A stretch of DNA of 64,000 nucleotides from Alphaproteobacteria bacterium (GCA_030739735.1 JASLYQ010000002.1:124001-188000); one strand, 5' to 3'; counted from the stretch's first letter, positions 45,409 through 55,623 are shown. Program-made: numbers and translations. The notes: generated from the letters alone by a model not told the origin.

Positions 45409-46059
45409 TCACTCTTCGGAAAGTGCCTCAACGGGCTCGTCTGCCTCCACCTCATCATCTTCCACGTGCTCCCCACCGGAAACGATGGTGCCTAGCAGAA
45501 GACCGGCAGGCACAGCGCGGGCGTCGAGCAGGCCGGCAGCCCGCAGTTCCTCGACGCCCGGCAGATCATCGAGCGCCGCCAGACCGAAATGGTCGAGAAA
45601 GGATGCGGTGGTGACCCAGGTAGCCGGGCGGCCCGGCGTACGTCGGCGGCCGCGGGGCTGCACCCAGCCCTGCTCGAAGAGGATATCGAGCGTGCCCTTG
45701 CTGACAGCGACGCCGCGGATCTCCTCGATCTCGGCCCGGGTTGCCGGTTGGTGGTAGGCGATGATCGCCAGGGTTTCAAGCGCTGCGCGGGACAGGCGCC
45801 GCTGCACCTTCTTCTCCCGCCGGAGCACCGCCCCAAGATCAGGCGCAGTGCGCAGGGCCCAACCGTGGCTGACCTGCACCAGATTGATGCCGCGCTCGGC
45901 ATAGTCCTCGGCCAGGGCCGCGAGACACGCCTTGACATCGGTACCTTCGGGCAGATGCGCCGCCAGGTCGTCCTCACTGAGCGGCGCTCGGCCGGCGAAC
46001 AGCAACGCCTCTATTACCCGAATCTGCTCGGCTTCCACCGCGTCGCGGTTGGCGCTCAA
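45409..46059 (-). CDS. scpB: Segregation and condensation protein B
   Basis: ScpB is the kite subunit that joins ScpA and Smc in chromosome condensation. The 216-residue protein has two winged-helix domains: EAEQIRVIEALLFAGRAPLS and LSRAALETLAIIAYHQPATR followed by EIEEIRGVAVSKGTLDILFE. Its C-terminus is long and acidic. The start overlaps scpA by four bases. A GC-rich short inverted repeat at its end is not a convincing terminator. Confidence 0.95.
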   Translation of the reverse strand: MSANRDAVEAEQIRVIEALLFAGRAPLSEDDLAAHLPEGTDVKACLAALAEDYAERGINLVQVSHGWALRTAPDLGAVLRREKKVQRRLSRAALETLAIIAYHQPATRAEIEEIRGVAVSKGTLDILFEQGWVQPRGRRRTPGRPATWVTTASFLDHFGLAALDDLPGVEELRAAGLLDARAVPAGLLLGTIVSGGEHVEDDEVEADEPVEALSEE

Positions 46060-46853
46060 GGCCTCGTCTCCTTGTTACGAATATAGATCGGCGCAAAGGC
46101 CTGGGCCTGGCGCAGGCGCAGCTTACCTTCCTTGCAAAGCTCCAGCGTGGCTACAAAGGTCGCAGCCAAAGACGAGCGCGCCAACAGCGGATCGCCGATA
46201 TCTGCAGGTAGGAAGCGGGCGAGCGTAGTCCAATCCAAGGCAATACCCAGCATGCCCGACAGCCGCTGTACGGCGTCGCTCAGGCTCATCAGACGGCCCT
46301 GCTCCACCGGCAAGATCGCCATCGCACCCTGCCGCTGGCGATGGCTAGCATAGGCACGCAGGAGATCATGCAGATCGATGGCATAGACGGGCTTGGCAAC
46401 GACTTCGATGCCGTCCGGCTGGCCACGTGCGAAGACATCACGGCCCAACAAATCACGCGCCATGAGCTTTGCAGCAGCCTCCCGCATCGCTTCAAGGCGG
46501 CGCAGTTGAAAGGCGAGAGCATCGGCCATCTCCTCACCACTCGGCTCATCCTCACCGCCCTCAGTGGGCAGCAAAAGGCGGGACTTGAGATAGGCTAGCC
46601 ATGCCGCCATGACGAGATAGTCGGCCGCCAATTCCAGCCGCTGTCGCCGCGCCTGGCGCACATAGTCGAGATACTGGTCGGCAAGCTGCAAGATCGAGAT
46701 GCGGGTCAGGTCGACCTTCTGGTCGCGGGCCAGCCCGAGCAGCACGTCGATCGGCCCCTCGAAGCCGTCGAGGTCCAGCACAAGCTGGGCCGGCGCACCG
46801 CCTGCTACGTCGTCCTCGAAATCGTCCGCCATGGTTGCCGTTGTATTCGTCAC
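46056..46853 (-). CDS. scpA: Segregation and condensation protein A
   Basis: ScpA is the kleisin of the Smc-ScpAB complex. The 265-residue product has LDLDGFEGPIDVLLGLARDQ, KVDLTRISILQLADQYLDYV and the AADYLVMAAWLAYLKSRLLL helix, with the C-terminal winged helix near the end. Start choice: GTG 46853 overlaps the M50 stop as GTGA, a pattern seen elsewhere here; ATG 46832 is the alternative. Confidence 0.93.
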   Translation of the reverse strand: MTNTTATMADDFEDDVAGGAPAQLVLDLDGFEGPIDVLLGLARDQKVDLTRISILQLADQYLDYVRQARRQRLELAADYLVMAAWLAYLKSRLLLPTEGGEDEPSGEEMADALAFQLRRLEAMREAAAKLMARDLLGRDVFARGQPDGIEVVAKPVYAIDLHDLLRAYASHRQRQGAMAILPVEQGRLMSLSDAVQRLSGMLGIALDWTTLARFLPADIGDPLLARSSLAATFVATLELCKEGKLRLRQAQAFAPIYIRNKETRP

Positions 46854-47527
46854 AGTCCCGTCACCATGCCAATCGCTGTCAGCACCAGCATAACCGGTTT
46901 CCAAACCAACCACGCCATCACGTTGACATCCTGGCCGAGTTTGCTTCCGAGCCAAGGCAGGAGCAGCAGTAGGCCGACAAGAATAAATAACCCGTAGCGC
47001 TCGAGACGCGCAAACGGCCGTGCGAGTACGCGCGGCAGCAGGCCGACCGCCACTCGGCCGCCGTCAAGCGGTGGAATCGGCAACATATTGAACACCGCTA
47101 ACACCACATTGATGATCATCGCATTGGACAGATTCGCGATCAGCCACGACGCGCCATCGCCACCAAAAGCTAGCAAAGCTCGAAGCAGAATCGCCGACAA
47201 CAAAGCCAGCGCTATGTTGATTCCCGGCCCGGCGAGTGCCACCAACTCCATGTCGCGGCGCGGCTTTCTAAGCGCCCGAAAATTAACCGGCACAGGACGC
47301 GCATAGCCGAACAAGAACGGTGCCGACGAGAGGAACAATAACAGTGGCAAGATCACGGTGCCAAAGGGATCGACGTGCCTGAGAGGATTAAAGCTGACCC
47401 GGCCGCGATGATAAGCTGTGTGATCGCCGAGCTTCCACGCCACCCAGCCGTGGGCGGCCTCGTGCAGGGTTACCGCGAGCACCACGGGCAGTGCCCAGGT
47501 CGACACGGTGTAGAGCACATCGCTCAT
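46850..47527 (-). CDS. Site-2-protease-like M50 family membrane metalloprotease
   Basis: The 225-residue membrane protein has the zinc motif HEAAH (residues 22-26) in the first helices and the second motif NMLPIPPLDGGR supplying the Asp ligand. It belongs to the short M50B group without PDZ domains (YwhC/FpvB-like). The substrate is unknown. It is tightly coupled to nagZ (ATGA overlap) and scpA. Confidence 0.9.
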   Translation of the reverse strand: MSDVLYTVSTWALPVVLAVTLHEAAHGWVAWKLGDHTAYHRGRVSFNPLRHVDPFGTVILPLLLFLSSAPFLFGYARPVPVNFRALRKPRRDMELVALAGPGINIALALLSAILLRALLAFGGDGASWLIANLSNAMIINVVLAVFNMLPIPPLDGGRVAVGLLPRVLARPFARLERYGLFILVGLLLLLPWLGSKLGQDVNVMAWLVWKPVMLVLTAIGMVTGL

Positions 47528-48540
47528 GACAAGGGCGCTTGCAGGAGTTGAGCAATATGGCTGTCGGCGACAGCCACGTCGAAGGCCTGCGGCGATCGCT
47601 TAGCAGCAAGGGCTGTGGCAAACCGTGCCTCACCCGCATCGTCGAGACGGGGTAGGTCTGCGGCGATCGCCTGCATCTCGTCGAGCTCGCCGCTGCAATG
47701 GAGCACCACGTCGCAGCCGGCGGCCAGGGCTGCGGCACCACGCTCCGCCATCGGTCCCGACAACGCTCCCATGCCTATATCGTCCGACAAGAGCAGGCCG
47801 TCGAAGCCGATACTGCCGCGAATCACCTGCCCGATCACGCTCGGTGACAGCGTCGCCGGCCGGGCCCTGTCGATGTCGGTGTAGATTACGTGTGCGGTCA
47901 TCGCCAGAGGCATACCGGCCAAGTCACGGAAGGGCACGAAGTCCGTTCTCTCCAGCTCTGCCACCGGCGTCGTCACGACGGGCAACGCATGATGACTGTC
48001 AGCGCCCGCCCGCCCGTGGCCAGGGATATGTTTGATCACCGGCAGAACACCGCCCGCTAGCAGGCCGCCGCAAGCCGCCCGGCCAAGCATGGCGACAAGT
48101 TTCGCCGTATCGCCATATGCACGATCGCCGATGACGGCATCGGCTTCGGGTGATGGCACGTCAAGCACCGGCAGGCAATCCACGTCGATGCCGAGCGCCA
48201 GCAGCTCATCGGCAAGCAGCCGCGAATTCAGCGCCGCCGCCTCGGCCGCCACAAAGCGGTCGAGCTTTGCCAGTTCGCCAAAGCGCGCCGCAGCGGGTGC
48301 CTCGCGCCAGTGCGGCGGGCGCAGCCGCGCCACGCGCCCGCCCTCCTGGTCAATCAGCACCGGCGCTTCGCGACCGACGCTCTCGCGCAGGGCGGCGACA
48401 AGTGTACGAACTTGCCCTGGCTCATCGATATTGCGCGCAAACAAGACGAAGCCGACCGGGTCACTAGCCTCAAATAAGTGCCGCTCGGCGTCGCCGAGCG
48501 TCATACCAGCACAGCCAAATATCGCCGCGCCGTGGCTCAC
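47524..48540 (-). CDS. nagZ: Beta-N-acetylhexosaminidase (GH3)
   Basis: NagZ removes N-acetylglucosamine from muropeptides during cell-wall recycling. The 338-residue protein has the GH3 active-site motif KHIPGHGRAGADSHHALP with the catalytic His in the loop, and the nucleophile region LLSDDIGMGALSG (Asp). It overlaps the SPOR gene and the M50 gene by four bases each. The nagZ-scpA-scpB order is common in alphaproteobacteria. Confidence 0.95.
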   Translation of the reverse strand: MSHGAAIFGCAGMTLGDAERHLFEASDPVGFVLFARNIDEPGQVRTLVAALRESVGREAPVLIDQEGGRVARLRPPHWREAPAAARFGELAKLDRFVAAEAAALNSRLLADELLALGIDVDCLPVLDVPSPEADAVIGDRAYGDTAKLVAMLGRAACGGLLAGGVLPVIKHIPGHGRAGADSHHALPVVTTPVAELERTDFVPFRDLAGMPLAMTAHVIYTDIDRARPATLSPSVIGQVIRGSIGFDGLLLSDDIGMGALSGPMAERGAAALAAGCDVVLHCSGELDEMQAIAADLPRLDDAGEARFATALAAKRSPQAFDVAVADSHIAQLLQAPLS

Positions 48541-49277
48541 GGCGCCACCACAAAGCAGTCCACTCCAGCAGCCTTGAGCTGATTGCAGAGGCTGGCCGCG
48601 CTTTCACGGCTCAGCAGCGGCCCGACATGCAGGCGATAAAAGGTGCCACGACCGTCGTCGAGATCGGCCGAAACAACGAAGTGGCGGATCGGCGCCAGCA
48701 ACGCCGAGGCCTTGGCGGACGCTGAGCGCCAACCTGCCGCGGCTTCCTCGGCACTGCGAAAGGCACCAAGCTGAATGCGGAAGCCGGCGTTGGGATCGTC
48801 GGGTATCTCGGTCGCGGGCGCCAGAACCGTCTCGACGGGATCAACTATCTCCGGGACCGGCGGCACAACCGCCAACTCAGGCGATGCCCCGACCGGCGGA
48901 GCTGGTAGCGGTGCAAGCGCCGGCGGCGGCACATCCGGGACCGGCGTGATCCGCGGTTCCGGTGGCGTCGGGCGCGGCAGCGGTTCTTCCGGCAACGGCA
49001 GCAGGCGCTCCACTACGGTCTCGACCGAACCGTCCTCGAAGGCTTCGTAGATCAGCTTTTCGCGATGGGGAACATCCATGCCGCCGGGATCTTCCGGGCG
49101 CCGGCGGATCGGCCCGGCTTCAGCCCTCAGCAACGGCACTTCGGCTACGATCGTCGCCTCCTGCGCGGCCTTATAAGCGCGCAACATCACCAGCGATAGC
49201 AGACCGAGCGCGAGCATGAAAAGCAGCAGCGCAATACGTCGCGGTCTGCGGCCGGGGACATCGACGCCGGCATTCAT
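48537..49277 (-). CDS. Membrane-anchored SPOR-domain protein
   Basis: The 246-residue protein has one N-terminal membrane helix (about residues 15-33), a proline-rich periplasmic linker and a C-terminal SPOR domain (about 165-246: FRIQLGAFRSAEEAAAGW ... FYRLHVGPLLSRESAASLC). SPOR domains bind denuded glycan at division sites. The gene begins one base after argS ends, in the argS-nagZ context. Confidence 0.9.
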   Translation of the reverse strand: MNAGVDVPGRRPRRIALLLFMLALGLLSLVMLRAYKAAQEATIVAEVPLLRAEAGPIRRRPEDPGGMDVPHREKLIYEAFEDGSVETVVERLLPLPEEPLPRPTPPEPRITPVPDVPPPALAPLPAPPVGASPELAVVPPVPEIVDPVETVLAPATEIPDDPNAGFRIQLGAFRSAEEAAAGWRSASAKASALLAPIRHFVVSADLDDGRGTFYRLHVGPLLSRESAASLCNQLKAAGVDCFVVAP

Positions 49278-50999
49278 TCAGCGCATCTCCTCAAGTGGTG
49301 TGATACCCATGACACCTAGGCCCGAGGCGATCACCAGCTTGACCCCGGCGAGCAAATCGAGCCGTGCCCGCGACAGAGCAGGGTCGTCATCGATGAGAAA
49401 ACGCATCTTCGGCTCGTCATTGCCACGGTTCCACAGGGCATGGAAGGCAGCCGCCAGATCATAGAGGTAAAAGGCTAGGCGATGAGGCTCATGCGCCTGG
49501 GCAGCCGCCTCCAACAGACGTGGCCAGCCGGCCAGGTTGCGGATAAGTGCTATTTCGTCGGGATGCGAGACCAGGGCAAGGTTCGCCGCGCCAGCATCCA
49601 GGCCTGCCTCGGCGGCATTCCGCTGCACGGAGCATATACGCGCGTGGGCATACTGGACGTAGAAGACCGGGTTGTCGCGCGACTTCTCGGTCACCTTGGC
49701 AAAGTCGAAGTCGAGCGCCGCGTCATTGCGCCGGGTAAGCATGATGAAGCGGACAACATCCTTACCAACGGCATCGACCACATCGCGTAACGTGACGAAG
49801 GTGCCAGCGCGTTTTGACATCTTCACCGGCTCGCCACCGTCGAGCAAATTCACCATCTGACAGATCTTGACGTCAAGATTGGCCCGCCCTTCGCTCACTG
49901 CGTTCACGGCTGCGGCGACACGCTTGACGTAACCGCCATGGTCCGCGCCCCAGACGTCGATCATGTCCTCGTAGCCGCGCGCCAGCTTGTCGAGGTGATA
50001 GGCGATGTCAGTTGCAAAATAGGTCCACTCGCCATTAGCCTTGCGCAAGGGCCGGTCGACGTCATCGCTAAAATCGGTAGCCTTAAAGAGAGTCTGGGGT
50101 CGCGCTTCCCAATCCTCATCCGGCTGCTTACCCTTGGGCGGCTGCAGCACGCCGATATAGAGCAGACCGCGCCTGTCCAGAACCTCCAGAACCTGGTCGA
50201 CGCGCCCGGCCGCGACCAGCGCCCGCTCTGAGGAAAAGCGGTCCATGTGAATGCCGAGCGCGGCAAGGTCGTCCTGGATCTCGGAGATCATGGCCGTCAG
50301 TGCGACTTCACGGCAAACACCGAGCCAATCCTCCTCGGTCGCGTCGCGCCAGCGCTCGCCATCGCGAACGGCAAGCGCCTCACCCACCGGAATCAGGTAC
50401 TCACCCGGATAGAAGCCCGAGGGAATCTTGCCGATATCCACACCCAGCGCCTCGCGGTAGCGCAAATAGGTCGAACGCGCTAGCACCTCGACTTGGGCAC
50501 CCGCGTCATTGAGATAATATTCTCGGGTCACGTCGTAGCCGACATGGGCGAGCAGCGAAGCCAGGGCATCGCCGAATACAGCACCACGACTGTGGCCCAC
50601 GTGCAGCGGCCCTGTCGGGTTAGCCGAGACATATTCGACATTGACCAGCCGGCCATTTCCGATATCGCTACGCCCGTAATCGGAACCGGCCGCAAGCGCC
50701 TCCACCAGCGCATCGTGCCAAGCACCGTCGGCTAGGCGCAGATTGAGAAACCCCGACCCGGCAATATCCACCGCCGCGACGCCCTCGACATGGCCCAGAT
50801 GCGCTGCGAGCGCCTCTGCCAATTCGCGTGACTTCATCCCCGCCTGCTTGGCCAGCACCAGAGCCGCGTTGGTGGCTATATCGCCATGGCTAGCATCGCG
50901 CGGCACCTCTACGCTGACGGCGCTAGTATCCAATCCTGCCGACAATACTGCCGTTAGGGCATCATCCACATGGCCACGAAACGTCTTGAAGATATCCAT
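49278..50999 (-). CDS. argS: Arginyl-tRNA synthetase
   Basis: The 573-residue class I synthetase has the HIGH-type motif [15 protein letters not shown] within [15 protein letters not shown], the KMSK-like [12 protein letters not shown], and a C-terminal anticodon-binding domain ending [12 protein letters not shown]. The start overlaps the dgt stop by one base. Confidence 0.98.
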   Translation of the reverse strand: MDIFKTFRGHVDDALTAVLSAGLDTSAVSVEVPRDASHGDIATNAALVLAKQAGMKSRELAEALAAHLGHVEGVAAVDIAGSGFLNLRLADGAWHDALVEALAAGSDYGRSDIGNGRLVNVEYVSANPTGPLHVGHSRGAVFGDALASLLAHVGYDVTREYYLNDAGAQVEVLARSTYLRYREALGVDIGKIPSGFYPGEYLIPVGEALAVRDGERWRDATEEDWLGVCREVALTAMISEIQDDLAALGIHMDRFSSERALVAAGRVDQVLEVLDRRGLLYIGVLQPPKGKQPDEDWEARPQTLFKATDFSDDVDRPLRKANGEWTYFATDIAYHLDKLARGYEDMIDVWGADHGGYVKRVAAAVNAVSEGRANLDVKICQMVNLLDGGEPVKMSKRAGTFVTLRDVVDAVGKDVVRFIMLTRRNDAALDFDFAKVTEKSRDNPVFYVQYAHARICSVQRNAAEAGLDAGAANLALVSHPDEIALIRNLAGWPRLLEAAAQAHEPHRLAFYLYDLAAAFHALWNRGNDEPKMRFLIDDDPALSRARLDLLAGVKLVIASGLGVMGITPLEEMR

Positions 51000-52162
51000 C
51001 AGGTCAGGACCGTGACATCGAAGAGGCGGGTATGCTCAGCAAGCGCATAACGGTCTGTCATACCAGCAATATAGTCGCAGACCACGCGAGCGGTAGGCGG
51101 CGTTCCAGGTTCAACAACGCCCTGCTGCCAGTCGCCCGGCAAGCATTCGGGCTCGGCCAGGAACAAAGCAAAGAGATCTTCGACCACCCGGCGCGCTTTA
51201 CTGGCCATGCGGTTAACGCGAAAATGGCGGTACATGTTGGCGAACAGGAAGCGCCTGAGTTCGTCGGTGCACGTGCTCATTTCGTCGGAAAAGCCTATCA
51301 GCGGCACGCCCAGCCCGCGAACCGCTGCCGCGGTGTCTGGCGCATGCGCCGCGATGCGCCGACGGCTCTCAACAATAACATCCTCGACCATGGCCGCTAT
51401 CAGGCGGCGCACCGATTCGTGGATCAGACGCTGGCGCTCGATGCCAGGATAGCGGGCCGCTACCTCAGCAAAGATCGGTCCCGCTAGGCCCGTATCAGCA
51501 AGCGCCTCCGTACCAAACAGGTCGGCCCGCAAGGCATCGTCGACATCGTGGTTGTTGTACGCGATATCGTCAGCCAGCGCCGCCACCTGAGCTTCCGGCC
51601 CGGGCCAGGTTGCTACCTCCAAGTCATGCCCGCGCAGGTAATTCGCCACCGTCTCGGGCAGTGTCTCCGGCGCTATGGGTCCGTTGTGCTTGACCACACC
51701 TTCCAATGTCTCCCAGGTCAGATTGAGGCCGTCAAAACCCGCATAGCGTCCTTCCAGCCGGGTCACGATACGTAGCGCCTGAGCGTTATGGTCGAAACCG
51801 CCGAAAGGGGCCATCGCCGCATTTAGTGCATCCTCTCCGGCATGGCCGAAAGGGGTGTGGCCAAGATCGTGAGCCAAGGCAAGCGCCTCGGCCAGATCCT
51901 CGTTTAGCGCCAGCACTCGGCTGATGGACCGGGCGATTTGCGCCACCTCCAAACTGTGCGTCAGGCGGCTTCTGTAATGGTCGCCCTCATGATGGACAAA
52001 CACCTGTGTCTTGTGCTCAAGCCGACGAAAGGCCGCACAATGGACGATGCGGTCACGGTCACGCTGAAAAGGGGTGCGGGAGGCGCTTTCCGGCTCGTCA
52101 TAAAGGCGGCCACGGCTACCTTCCGGCCGGGTGGCGAACGGCGCCAGCGAATGTACGATCAT
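50999..52162 (-). CDS. dgt: Deoxyguanosinetriphosphate triphosphohydrolase-like HD protein
   Basis: The 387-residue protein has the dGTPase start ([20 protein letters not shown]) and the HD motif residues in [15 protein letters not shown] and [34 protein letters not shown] is also present. It hydrolyses dNTPs to nucleosides and triphosphate. ATG 52162 is chosen by family start; the upstream open frame overlaps the erpA-like gene. It heads the argS-SPOR-nagZ-M50-scpAB run. Confidence 0.95.
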   Translation of the reverse strand: MIVHSLAPFATRPEGSRGRLYDEPESASRTPFQRDRDRIVHCAAFRRLEHKTQVFVHHEGDHYRSRLTHSLEVAQIARSISRVLALNEDLAEALALAHDLGHTPFGHAGEDALNAAMAPFGGFDHNAQALRIVTRLEGRYAGFDGLNLTWETLEGVVKHNGPIAPETLPETVANYLRGHDLEVATWPGPEAQVAALADDIAYNNHDVDDALRADLFGTEALADTGLAGPIFAEVAARYPGIERQRLIHESVRRLIAAMVEDVIVESRRRIAAHAPDTAAAVRGLGVPLIGFSDEMSTCTDELRRFLFANMYRHFRVNRMASKARRVVEDLFALFLAEPECLPGDWQQGVVEPGTPPTARVVCDYIAGMTDRYALAEHTRLFDVTVLT

Positions 52163-52292
52163 GGTGGTCAACCTAGCCCTGCGCTGAAAGCTGATCAACG
52201 TTGCTGTATGGGCCGATTGACAATGCCCAGCAGGTACCCAAAATACCCTTAGAGACAAGCGCAACGACGCTGCTGATGTGGATGGAGAGCCT

Positions 52293-52652
52293 ATGTTGGA
52301 GATGAAGGTGGAATCCGCGGCCGATTTCGGACTCACGATGACCGCCGCGGCGGCCGATCAAGTCAAGCAGGTGATCGCCGCCCAGAAGACGCGCTGTTTT
52401 CTGCGCATCGCGGTCGTCGGTGGTGGCTGTTCCGGCTTCCAATACGCCTTCTCCATCGACGACACGGAAGCAGAGGACGACCTGGAAGTGCGCCGGGACA
52501 ACGCCGTGATTATGGTCGACGAGACATCGCTCAACCTGCTGCAGGGCTCCGAGATCGATTTTCACAGCGGCCTCGAAAGCTCGATGTTCACGGTCTCAAA
52601 TCCAAACGCGACCTCGTCCTGCGGCTGCGGCACCTCATTTGCGATGGGCTGA
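52293..52652 (+). CDS. erpA: A-type iron-sulfur cluster carrier (ErpA/HesB family)
   Basis: The 119-residue protein has the A-type scaffold motifs: MTAAAADQVKQVIA, VVGGGCSGFQYAFSID with the first cysteine, and SSCGCGTSFAMG with the C-terminal CGC pair. ATG 52293 is chosen because GGAGAG lies five bases upstream; GTG 52278 and a later Met are alternatives. It delivers [2Fe-2S] or [4Fe-4S] clusters to apoproteins. Divergent from dgt. Confidence 0.93.
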   Translation: MLEMKVESAADFGLTMTAAAADQVKQVIAAQKTRCFLRIAVVGGGCSGFQYAFSIDDTEAEDDLEVRRDNAVIMVDETSLNLLQGSEIDFHSGLESSMFTVSNPNATSSCGCGTSFAMG

Positions 52653-53192
52653 CGCACAGTGACAACAGCGGCCAATGAGGCGGACAGATTGCTTCATTTT
52701 GCGAAGCGCCGCAAAGATAGAGAACACCCTCAGATATCCCACTAGCTGTAACAAACGGCGGTTTCACACTGAAAGTTACAAACGTGCTCCAAGGCGACGA
52801 ACTACTCGCCGTACCTCTTGACACGATGTCTGATCAGGATGGCTATCAGACCACCTTAGGCGAGATGTGAAGTGAGCATCAGTAGATAACGAATTCAATA
52901 GATCGTGTAGCATTTTCTCAGATTCTTGGCACGCTGGGCTTTTCCAGCCAAACCTGAAGGACTAGATCAACAAGACGCCCATGGCAGCCACGCGCGAAAG
53001 CAAGGACAACATCACTGACCTGCCCCGCTTAACTTGATCCAGTTTGTAAGTTAGGCTCTAGACACATAATCAATAGCATATCGCAGAAACGAGACAAACG
53101 GCGGTGAGACGTTGCTAGGGGGCGCTATCGCTTTCAGCATCATCGCCTCCATCACTGGTCACTATTTTAACCGATTACGACAATCTCGTCTC
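52653..53192. other. Intergenic stretch without a supported gene
   Basis: About 540 bases separate erpA from the end of the UroD-like gene. A 50-codon plus-strand stretch ending near 52870 reads protein-like (for example TLKVTNVLQGDELLAVPLDT) but has no start codon, no codon bias and no recognised family. No tRNA, terminator or IS end was identified. Confidence 0.35.
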
Positions 53193-54347
53193 TCAGTGAT
53201 AGCGGTGGTTGACGCCAGCCTCGAACATGGCGACCACGTTTCCCGGCGGCACCTCGGCCTGAATGTTATGTACGCTGTTGAGCACGTAGCCGCCACCCTT
53301 ACCCAGAATGTCGATCACGCGCCGGGTCTCTGCCGCGACCTCCTCGGCCGTACCGAAAGGCAGAATACGCTGGGTGTTGATACCACCCCAGAAGCAGATG
53401 CGGTCACCGAACTCTTCCTTGAGGCGCTCGGGCTCCATGTTGCGAGCCGTCACTTGCACCGGATTGAGCGCATCGACCCCGATGTCGATCAGGTGCGGGA
53501 TGAAATGATAGGCCGAACCGCAACAATGGAAGCAAACCTTGGCGCGCCCGCCGGTCAGGCCCTTGACCGTCTCCACCATGCGGCGGTGGCGCGGCTTGAG
53601 ATACGTGGCATAGATGTTCTCGGGATCGAACATGCAGCCTTCCTGGGTGCCGAGATCCTCGCCGAAATAGACGATATCCACATTCTTGGGGCCAGCCGCC
53701 GCGACCATGGTTTCGGCCGTGTCACACCAGAAATCACAGAGCTTGTCCATCAGACGCTCCAGCGCCTCCGGGGCCTTGTAGAGATCCTTCAGATAGGCCT
53801 CGAAACCGCGCATGGCATAGCCGCGGTGGATCACACCGCCAGGCAGATAGAGGCATATGGCGTGATCACCCCGACTCTGGATCTGCTGTACCCGCTCTGC
53901 GACGCCCTCGCCCAACCCCGGATTGCTGCCGTCTGGCCAATTGCATTCCTCGACCCGCTCCACGGTCAGCTGGCCGCCATAGAACGGGCCATCTCGGTGC
54001 AGAAAGTGCTGGTCAACATCTTTTTCGGTGCGCTTCCACAGCACGCCGAACATATCGACGTAGTTATTGTCGTCGATCCAATGATCGACACCGCCGCGAT
54101 AGGCACCGGGCTGGATGTTGCGGGTATCCACGCCGAAACGCTCAAGGATGGATTCCGTGGGATGGGCCACCGAATGGATGATCGACATCGGCTCCGTCGG
54201 CTCAGTAATGCCCAGATGCGTCTTCAGGCGCTCATACGCCGACAGCGTGATGGTAGTGAACTCGGCCCCACCGAAATCAATCGGCACCCGATCAGGTTGC
54301 TCATGGTCGAGCGCAGCCAATATGCGATCACGATGCGTCCACGTCAT
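53193..54347 (-). CDS. Uroporphyrinogen decarboxylase-fold protein (URO-D/corrinoid methyltransferase-like)
   Basis: The 384-residue protein has the URO-D-like start (MTWTHRDRILAALDHEQPDR), IVYFGEDLGTQEGCMFDPE, KVCFHCCGSAYHFIPHLIDI and the C-terminal ILPFGTAEEVAAETRRVIDI. Zinc-binding His and Cys residues in CFHCCG resemble MtaA/CmuA-type methyltransferases rather than HemE. No corrinoid-binding protein lies in the window. ATG 54347 is preferred (GGAG upstream); GTG 54362 also possible. Confidence 0.82.
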   Translation of the reverse strand: MTWTHRDRILAALDHEQPDRVPIDFGGAEFTTITLSAYERLKTHLGITEPTEPMSIIHSVAHPTESILERFGVDTRNIQPGAYRGGVDHWIDDNNYVDMFGVLWKRTEKDVDQHFLHRDGPFYGGQLTVERVEECNWPDGSNPGLGEGVAERVQQIQSRGDHAICLYLPGGVIHRGYAMRGFEAYLKDLYKAPEALERLMDKLCDFWCDTAETMVAAAGPKNVDIVYFGEDLGTQEGCMFDPENIYATYLKPRHRRMVETVKGLTGGRAKVCFHCCGSAYHFIPHLIDIGVDALNPVQVTARNMEPERLKEEFGDRICFWGGINTQRILPFGTAEEVAAETRRVIDILGKGGGYVLNSVHNIQAEVPPGNVVAMFEAGVNHRYH

Positions 54348-54397
54348 GCTACAAATCTCCACATCTTAGAGCGTGTCTCCAGCGCCCTGAATTTGCG

Positions 54398-55309
54398 TTA
54401 ACTAACCTGCATGAACTGCTCAATCAAAGCAACCAGCACAGCCGGCGCGTCCTCCTGGCAGTAATGCCCGACCCCGGGAAGCCGCACCACGGGCGCCTCC
54501 GGAAACAGTGCCTCAAAATCCGCTATGCCATAGTCGGGCACTATGGCCTGGTCCGCCATGCCGTAGGCGAGCATGGCGGGCTTGGCACGTAACGCCATTA
54601 TGTCTCCCTGCTTGAGACATTGGGTGACAAACGGGCGCGCCTTGCCGAGCACGACATCCAAGGGAAAGGCGATGGCGCCGGCACAGGAGGTACGGTCCGG
54701 AAACGGTGTCGCGTAGGCGCGCAGCCAGTCGTCCGTGACCACGGCGCTGTTCTGAAAGCCGGGAATCTTCATCACGGAGAGCACCGTGCTGCCGAGCTCG
54801 CCGAGAATGCCGTCTAGGGTGCCTTGCTCGTGATGCTTCGTGATCCAGGCAAACCACGGTGACAGGCGCTCCGGCTGCACGCCGCCATAGCCAAGCAGGG
54901 TATTCATCAGTACCAGGCGTTTGACGCGCTGCGGATTGCGCAGGGTGTAGGCGCCCGTCATCGGCCCGCCCCAGTCCTGGCCAACAAAGGTGATGTCATC
55001 AGTCCCGAGATATTCAATTAGGTTTTCCAGATTCTCCACATGGGTCTGCAGGGTGTAGACGCGATCAGGTGGCGTTTCGCTCTTGCCGAAACCCATATGG
55101 TCCGGCACAATCACGCGGTAGCGCTCCGACAGCTTGGGGATAAAGTTGCGATACAGATAGCCCCATGTTGGTTCGCCATGCAGGAAAATTATCACCTCGC
55201 CACCACGCGGTCCCTCATCAACATAATGCTGGCGAAACCCGTGGCCATCGAAGACATGCGGCGCGAAGGGGAACGTTCCGTTAAAAGTCTCAGTATCGGG
55301 GATCGTCAT
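54398..55309 (-). CDS. Haloalkane dehalogenase-like alpha/beta hydrolase
   Basis: The 303-residue protein has the oxyanion motif LHGEPTWGYLYRNFIP, the nucleophile elbow VGQDWGGPM (D112 with W113), a likely acid D253 (YGMADQAIV) and catalytic His282 (GVGHYCQED). HGEPTW plus an Asp nucleophile followed by Trp is the haloalkane dehalogenase pattern (DhlA-like). Epoxide hydrolases are the main alternative. ATG 55309 has GGAGAG upstream. It precedes the UroD-like gene on the same strand by 50 bases, so the two may be co-transcribed. Confidence 0.82.
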   Translation of the reverse strand: MTIPDTETFNGTFPFAPHVFDGHGFRQHYVDEGPRGGEVIIFLHGEPTWGYLYRNFIPKLSERYRVIVPDHMGFGKSETPPDRVYTLQTHVENLENLIEYLGTDDITFVGQDWGGPMTGAYTLRNPQRVKRLVLMNTLLGYGGVQPERLSPWFAWITKHHEQGTLDGILGELGSTVLSVMKIPGFQNSAVVTDDWLRAYATPFPDRTSCAGAIAFPLDVVLGKARPFVTQCLKQGDIMALRAKPAMLAYGMADQAIVPDYGIADFEALFPEAPVVRLPGVGHYCQEDAPAVLVALIEQFMQVS

Positions 55310-55388
55310 GCGGCTCTCCAAGGTGGCAAATGTAGCAACGCGAATTCTCGGATAGCATGCTGCAGCAGCTCGACAAAGGGAGAACATC

Positions 55389-55611
55389 GTGTTGTTGAAC
55401 CGCGAGGCCCCTGCCAATATCGCGCCGACGACGACAGGCACCAAATACAGCGACAGCGTCGAGATGTCGGCCGATGCTCGCTCGCTCTACATCTCCGCCC
55501 GGCTCGGCGCGCTACCGGACGGCTCGGTACCGGATACTTTCGACAGGCAGAGGCGGCTTGAACCTGCCGCCTTATCTCTGCGAAGTGGTCGCCATCGCCG
55601 CAAAAGACTAG
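55389..55611 (+). pseudogene. ridA (YjgF/UK114) family pseudogene with internal deletion
   Basis: From GTG 55389 the frame reads a normal RidA N-terminus: SADARSLYISARLGALPDGS followed by VPDTFDRQ. After about base 55552 RidA similarity stops. In another frame the end reads GGLNLPPYLCEVVAIAAKD followed by TAG at 55609, a RidA-like C-terminus. About half of the roughly 130-residue family length is missing and the frames disagree, so the gene is dead. It lies just upstream of the first UPF0261 gene. Confidence 0.65.
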
Positions 55612-55623
55612 GAAGGAGACGCG

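Noticed and set aside
52710-52870. Protein-like open stretch after erpA
   Set aside because: No start codon, weak codon bias and no family; may be chance.
53112-54401. 429-codon plus-strand frame opposite the UroD-like gene
   Set aside because: Shadow frame; the minus-strand protein has clear family motifs.
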